A DNA stretch of 64,000 bases, from assembly GCF_030238365.1 (NCBI RefSeq), contig NZ_JASSOT010000064.1:248001-312000 (forward strand), read 5' to 3'. Positions 60,342 to 64,000 of this stretch are shown here, one piece after another; the first letter of the stretch is position 1; each line of letters begins with the position of its first letter. Source of the stretch: Lelliottia wanjuensis. GTDB taxonomy: Bacteria; Pseudomonadota; Gammaproteobacteria; Enterobacterales; Enterobacteriaceae. A model generated the notes under the pieces. The model had not been told where the DNA came from. It did no database searches and saw only the letters and a program-made list of their open reading frames with translations. A program made the translations under genes and the position numbers.

Positions 60342-60857
60342 TTATTCGTATGCCAGAGTCCAGTTCGTCACACCGGTGAAATCACCTTCGGTTGGCGCTT
60401 CGCCACCGATGATGTAGGCGGAGTACGCCAGGGTGTTGTCGCCGTTCTGAATGGTCTGGCCTACGGTCGCTTCACCCAGGGTGATCGCGTTGCTGTCGCC
60501 GTCGGTCATCACGATGCCCACGTCGGTTGCAGAGCCAGTCACGCCCAGTACCGCGCCGTCAACGCTGGAATCCGCGCCGGTAAAGGTGGTGGAGACGGTG
60601 TTAGCCGTATCCACAGAGCAGTTTTCCAGGTGGATGTAGAAAGGAACCGGCGTAGAGGTGCCGCCGTTTGCCACTGCGGAGCTGGAAACCTGGCCCAGAT
60701 CGATGGTCTGATCGTCATCGCCCGCTGCCACGGAGCATGGCGCGTCAATCACGGAGCCGGTGAAGGTCACCACGCCGCTACCTTGATCGGCCTGAGCGCC
60801 AAATGCAGTTAAACCTGAAGCCAATACCAGAGCAGAAAAAACGTTATTCAGTTTCAT
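60342..60857 (-). CDS. Major fimbrial subunit (MrpA-like pilin)
   Basis: The 171-residue pilin has signal peptide MKLNNVFSALVLASGLTAFGAQA, donor strand DQGSGVVTFTGSVIDAPCSV, the Cys pair APCSV/ENCSVD, and the terminal beta-zipper WTLAYE. Low-charge, Thr/Ser/Gly/Ala-rich composition is typical of rod subunits. The start at 60857 is supported by AGGA at 8 bases; a longer frame from 61106 is unsupported. First gene of the operon. Confidence 0.93.
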   Translation of the reverse strand: MKLNNVFSALVLASGLTAFGAQADQGSGVVTFTGSVIDAPCSVAAGDDDQTIDLGQVSSSAVANGGTSTPVPFYIHLENCSVDTANTVSTTFTGADSSVDGAVLGVTGSATDVGIVMTDGDSNAITLGEATVGQTIQNGDNTLAYSAYIIGGEAPTEGDFTGVTNWTLAYE

Positions 60858-61519
60858 AAAAGTGGTCCTGTAATTTAAGGAAATGACACACAAATAAGAT
60901 TTTTGATTAATGAATCTTGAGCAAAACTCTCCCGAGCCAGATAAATGCCCTGGCTTAATTTCCTCATCAATCAAAAAACCTCTAAACATATTCACCAGCA
61001 AGTTCAAACCTGATTGCGTATTTCGGCCTGCGCCTCGCTGATGCAATAAATAGTAACCCGTAATGACTGAAAAAAAAGGCGAAATAGCCCTTCTAGTCAA
61101 TAACAAACAACTCCAACAAATAAGAGATTAAATTAGAATAATAAATACAGCAGAACCGAGAATTAGATTTTAATACTAACGAAACATGAAATAATAGGTT
61201 ATTGAACCACAAGATAATGATTATGCCGCGGCAGGCAGAGGTAAAATCACTATTCGCAGCAGCAATGCGTTACATCTCCGTCACCTGTTTTCACACCATG
61301 TCAATAAACAGACAAATTGATTCATATATTAACGTGCCTCTGTTTCCGCCCACTGAAAAAGACAATACCCACGCCCTGCCCTGATATCGGCAGGGATATT
61401 GGCAAAGGTTTTTAATTTATTGCATTTTTGTTACACAGGTTACATAACCGCGCTCAGCTTATTGCCACGCCCGGCGCAACAGGCATCATGGATATCAACT
61501 TCGGTAAGAGAAATAAGCA
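60858..61519. other. Divergent regulatory region between fimbrial operon and uhpA-like gene
   Basis: 662 AT-rich bases without a credible gene. It must hold the fimbrial promoter and that of the uhpA-like gene. A CCCTGCC/GGCAGGG hairpin lies at 61374-61395 and the direct repeat GTTAC-N4-GTTAC at about 61430-61444. A TTGCAT/CATAAC hexamer pair with 17-base spacing near 61423-61451 could be the uhpA-like promoter. No inverted-repeat pair typical of an invertible fimbrial switch was noticed. Confidence 0.5.
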
Positions 61520-62149
61520 ATGATCAAAGTGGTGCTGGTGGATGACCATGTGGTAGTGCGGTCTGGTTTTGCGCAGCTTTTAAATCTGGAAGACGACCTG
61601 GTGGTCGAAGGCCAGTACAGCTGCGCGGCCGACGCCTGGCCTGCATTAACGCACAGTGATATTGACGTCGCGGTGCTGGATGTCGCCATGCCCGATGAAA
61701 ACGGGCTGAGCCTGCTCAAACGTCTGCGCCAGCAGCGCCCGGCGTTTCGCGCCATCATTCTGAGCATCTATGACACCCCCGCCTTTGTGCAAAGCGCACT
61801 CGACGCCGGGGCCAGCGGATATCTCACCAAACGTTGCGGCCCGGAAGAGCTGGTGCAGGCGGTGCGCTCCGTCGGCATGGGCGGCCACTATCTCTGCGCC
61901 GACGCGGTGAAAGCCCTGCGCGGCGGCCAGCCGGTGTCGAAAGTGCTGGATGTCCTCACCCCGCGCGAGCGGGAAGTGTTCGACCTGCTGGTGAAAGGCG
62001 AAAGCGTCAAAGCCATCGCCTTTACTCTCGAGCTGAGCCATAAAACCGTTCACGTGCATCGCGCCAACGTGCTGGGGAAATTACAGTGCAGCAGCACTAT
62101 TGAGCTGGTGCATTTCGCCCTCGACCATCAGCTGCTGACGGGCCACTGA
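61520..62149 (+). CDS. NarL/UhpA-type response regulator
   Basis: The 209-residue product has a receiver domain with VDDH and phospho-acceptor Asp54 (AVLDVAMPD), TKRC near residue 105, and a LuxR helix-turn-helix (LTPREREVFDLLVKGESVKAIAFTLELSHKTVHVHRANVLGKL). It resembles E. coli UhpA (196 aa) throughout, with the same KTVHVHRAN recognition helix, but is divergent and 13 residues longer, so it may be a paralogue. Its stop overlaps the kinase start by one base (TGATG). Confidence 0.9.
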   Translation: MIKVVLVDDHVVVRSGFAQLLNLEDDLVVEGQYSCAADAWPALTHSDIDVAVLDVAMPDENGLSLLKRLRQQRPAFRAIILSIYDTPAFVQSALDAGASGYLTKRCGPEELVQAVRSVGMGGHYLCADAVKALRGGQPVSKVLDVLTPREREVFDLLVKGESVKAIAFTLELSHKTVHVHRANVLGKLQCSSTIELVHFALDHQLLTGH

Positions 62150-63690
62150 TGCGGCGCTCCCTGCGGCACATTGTCCTCTCCCTGTTCATTATGCTGGCCT
62201 GGGGAACCGGCTGGCTGATGCTGTGGACGCTGAGTTTTTATCTCACCCACAACGGCCAGCAGGCGGTGCTGTTCCTGCCGCAGGGCGTCTATCTGGCGCT
62301 ATTAATTCTTCTCTCGCGCCGCTTCTGGCCTGCGGTGGTGTTGCCGACGCTGGCCGCGATGTTGTGGCTGCACAGTGAGCAATTACTGACCAGCTATCTG
62401 ATGCTGGCCGCCCCTGTGCTCGGGCTGTTCCCGGCTTACGCCGTGCAACGCTACTGGCGCCGTTTTCCCCTTTACTGGCAGCGGCTGTCGCTGCTGATTG
62501 CGGCGGTGAGCGTCAACGCCCTGCTGCAAACTCTGCTCCTCGCGCCGTTTCTGCAAAGCCCCGCCACGCTGCTCGGGCTGGCGTCGTTTACCGGCGGCGT
62601 TCTGCTGACGCCCTTTGTCTATCTGGTGTTTGAATTTTTACGCCAGCAGCACCGGTATCATCTCCTCAGGCTGGACACCACCAACCCGCCCCTGCGCACC
62701 TCGCTGATCATCTGGTGCAGCCTGTTTTTCATCATCGGTATTGGCACGCAGATGGTGCTCTCCCCCGCTCTGGAGCGGCTGCTGCTGATTGTGGTCTTCC
62801 TGCCGAACGTGGTGATGGCGTGGAAATTTGGCTGGCAGGGCGGCGTGCTCTCCGGGCTGCTCGGCAGCATGATGATCACCATTGCCCGTCAGGTGGGCGT
62901 CGGGTTTACGGATCTGCTGGAGCTGGAGATTTTTCTCGCCACCCAGTCGCTGCTCGGGATTGGGCTGGGGATCGCCATCAGCCGCCAGCAGCAGCTGGCG
63001 CTGAATCTCGACCACTATCGCCGCAGGCTGGAAGCGGAGCTGCAGGCCCGGCGTGAGCTCACCGAAAAGCTGATCCACACCGAAGAGGACACCCGCAAGC
63101 ACCTGGCCCGCGAGCTGCACGACGAAATCGGCCAGAACATCACGGCGATTCAGATCCAGTCCCAGCTGGTGAAACGCGCGGGAGATACCCCGCTGGCGGT
63201 CGAAGCCGCCGGGCAGATCAACGAGCTGGCGCGGCGTATTCACCACTCCACCCGCCAGCTGTTGCGCCAGCTGCGTCCACCGGTGCTCGACGAGCTGTCG
63301 CTGAAAGAGGCGTTGCACCATCTGGTGAACGAATTCGCCTTCCCTGAGCGCGGCATTACCTGCCGTTTTGACTGGCAGCTGGACGCCCCGCCGCAAAACG
63401 AAACCCTGGTCTTTACCCTCTATCGCCTGCTGCAGGAGCTGCTGAATAACGTCAGCAAACACGCGGACGCCAGCGAAGTGAGGATCGTACTGCGCCAGCA
63501 AAATCATCGTCTGATCCTCGACGTGTCGGACAACGGCAGCGGCATTCAGCCGGATAACACGCCCGGCTTTGGCATTCAGGGGATGCGCGAGCGCGTTCAC
63601 GCTCTCGGCGGGGAATTCACGCTGGAATCCCAGGGCGGCACCCGCGTAATTGTTAACCTGCCCACAATTTTGCAACAAACACCGCGCTAA
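62149..63690 (+). CDS. UhpB-like sensor histidine kinase
   Basis: The 513-residue kinase has eight or so N-terminal spans in a MASE1-type domain (about 1-285), a HisKA_3 dimerisation helix with His324 (LARELHDEIGQNITAIQIQ), and a HATPase domain (LLQELLNNVSKHADAS, DVSDNGSGI, FGIQGMRERV). This is the UhpB layout; UhpB acts with the UhpC receptor rather than sensing alone. It is coupled to the regulator and 85 bases upstream of the uhpC-like gene. Confidence 0.9.
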   Translation: MRRSLRHIVLSLFIMLAWGTGWLMLWTLSFYLTHNGQQAVLFLPQGVYLALLILLSRRFWPAVVLPTLAAMLWLHSEQLLTSYLMLAAPVLGLFPAYAVQRYWRRFPLYWQRLSLLIAAVSVNALLQTLLLAPFLQSPATLLGLASFTGGVLLTPFVYLVFEFLRQQHRYHLLRLDTTNPPLRTSLIIWCSLFFIIGIGTQMVLSPALERLLLIVVFLPNVVMAWKFGWQGGVLSGLLGSMMITIARQVGVGFTDLLELEIFLATQSLLGIGLGIAISRQQQLALNLDHYRRRLEAELQARRELTEKLIHTEEDTRKHLARELHDEIGQNITAIQIQSQLVKRAGDTPLAVEAAGQINELARRIHHSTRQLLRQLRPPVLDELSLKEALHHLVNEFAFPERGITCRFDWQLDAPPQNETLVFTLYRLLQELLNNVSKHADASEVRIVLRQQNHRLILDVSDNGSGIQPDNTPGFGIQGMRERVHALGGEFTLESQGGTRVIVNLPTILQQTPR

Positions 63691-63775
63691 CCAGGAAAAA
63701 GTCTTAGCCACTCCAGACTTTCTCTCATCCCTTTTGCCTTGCACTTCCCTACAGTCAGCTCAAACGGAGAACGCC

Positions 63776-64000
63776 ATGCACGCACTGTCTGCTGAAGAGA
63801 TTTCTCAACGCTATCGGGCCCTGCGCCCACGCCTGTTGCTGTGCATGGCCGTCGGCTACGCGGCGTTTTACCTGACGCGCAAAAGCGTCAACTACATCCT
63901 GCCCGCGCTGCAAATGGATTTGGGGCTGAGCAAAAGCGACATCGGGCTTATCGGCTCGCTGTTTTATCTGAGCTACGGACTGTCGAAATTTGCCGCCGGA
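63776..64000 (+). CDS. UhpC/UhpT-like organophosphate MFS protein, 5' part
   Basis: Open to the window edge: 75 residues containing the first two spans. AFYLTRKSVNYILPALQMDLGLSKSDIGLIGSLFYLSYGLSKF is typical of the UhpC/UhpT/GlpT family, with the substrate-phosphate-contacting Arg after YLT. Position after the kinase makes it a receptor like UhpC; a transporter role cannot be excluded without the rest. GGAG lies eight bases before the ATG. Confidence 0.85.
   Translation, partial: MHALSAEEISQRYRALRPRLLLCMAVGYAAFYLTRKSVNYILPALQMDLGLSKSDIGLIGSLFYLSYGLSKFAAG

Noticed and set aside
57211-60857. Type 1 (fim) or type 3 (mrk) identity for the fimbrial operon
   Set aside because: Gene order and the HxH-containing MrpH-like adhesin fit the MR/P (pap-like) group better; resemblance to mrk is limited to the associated EAL and LuxR-type genes.
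61202-61384. 60-codon plus-strand frame upstream of the uhpA-like gene
   Set aside because: No good Shine-Dalgarno, no recognisable family, and it sits in AT-rich regulatory DNA.
60858-61519. Invertible fimbrial promoter switch
   Set aside because: No paired inverted repeats of the needed length and no recombinase gene were seen; only small hairpins.

Overview
The window is chromosomal DNA from a member of the Enterobacteriaceae. Protein similarity and gene order fit an Enterobacter/Lelliottia/Leclercia-type genome better than E. coli itself; the genus is inferred, since no rRNA or marker search was possible. From about 0.7 to 51.5 kb the order follows the E. coli K-12 block secDF-yajC-tgt-queA ... 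phoBR-sbcDC ... proC-phoA-ddlA-sbmA-hemB-tauABCD, read in reverse, with species-specific insertions between conserved genes.

Layout: (a) 0-7.6 kb: an edge-truncated M24 peptidase-like gene, the Sec accessory and queuosine operon (secF, secD, yajC, tgt, queA), acpH, and a 2-Cys peroxiredoxin. (b) 7.8-11 kb: a three-gene accessory unit (amidohydrolase, membrane-anchored ABM-domain protein, isochorismatase-like hydrolase). (c) 11-30 kb: malZ, proY, brnQ, phoR/phoB, sbcD/sbcC, mak, rdgC, ppnP, aroM/yaiA/aroL, yaiI, proC, dgcC, psiF. The phosphate regulon members phoB and phoA have recognisable Pho boxes and aroL has TyrR- and TrpR-like operators. (d) 30.26-30.78 kb: a 527-bp non-coding element with 20-bp terminal inverted repeats and a 13-bp direct duplication, inserted between phoA and psiF. 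It looks like a non-autonomous IS4-family relative. (e) 30.8-48 kb: phoA, iraP, an MdtG-like exporter with a perfect CRP site upstream, an extensin-like/DD-peptidase-fold protein, ddlA, yaiZ, yaiY, yaiW, sbmA, a cysteine hydrolase, ampH, iprA, an intact large autotransporter, hemB, and a two-domain acyltransferase resembling the ornithine-lipid synthase OlsF. (f) 48-51.5 kb: taurine uptake and desulfonation operon tauABCD.

(g) 51.6-60.9 kb: the most interesting accessory block. It is a complete chaperone-usher operon in the order major pilin, anchor-like pilin, usher, chaperone, two minor pilins, MrpH-like tip adhesin, and then an EAL phosphodiesterase whose start codon overlaps the adhesin stop codon. 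Immediately downstream, on the same strand, lie a ToxR-like membrane winged-helix regulator overlapping a small single-span partner (a ToxR/ToxS or PsaE/PsaF-type arrangement) and a LuxR-type regulator. Together this looks like a self-contained adhesin module with its own c-di-GMP and membrane-sensor control. (h) 61.5-64 kb: a divergent UhpA/UhpB/UhpC-like sugar-phosphate sensing system, cut by the window end.

No CRISPR array, tRNA, rRNA or intact transposase gene was seen. REP-type palindromes occur in at least five intergenic regions.
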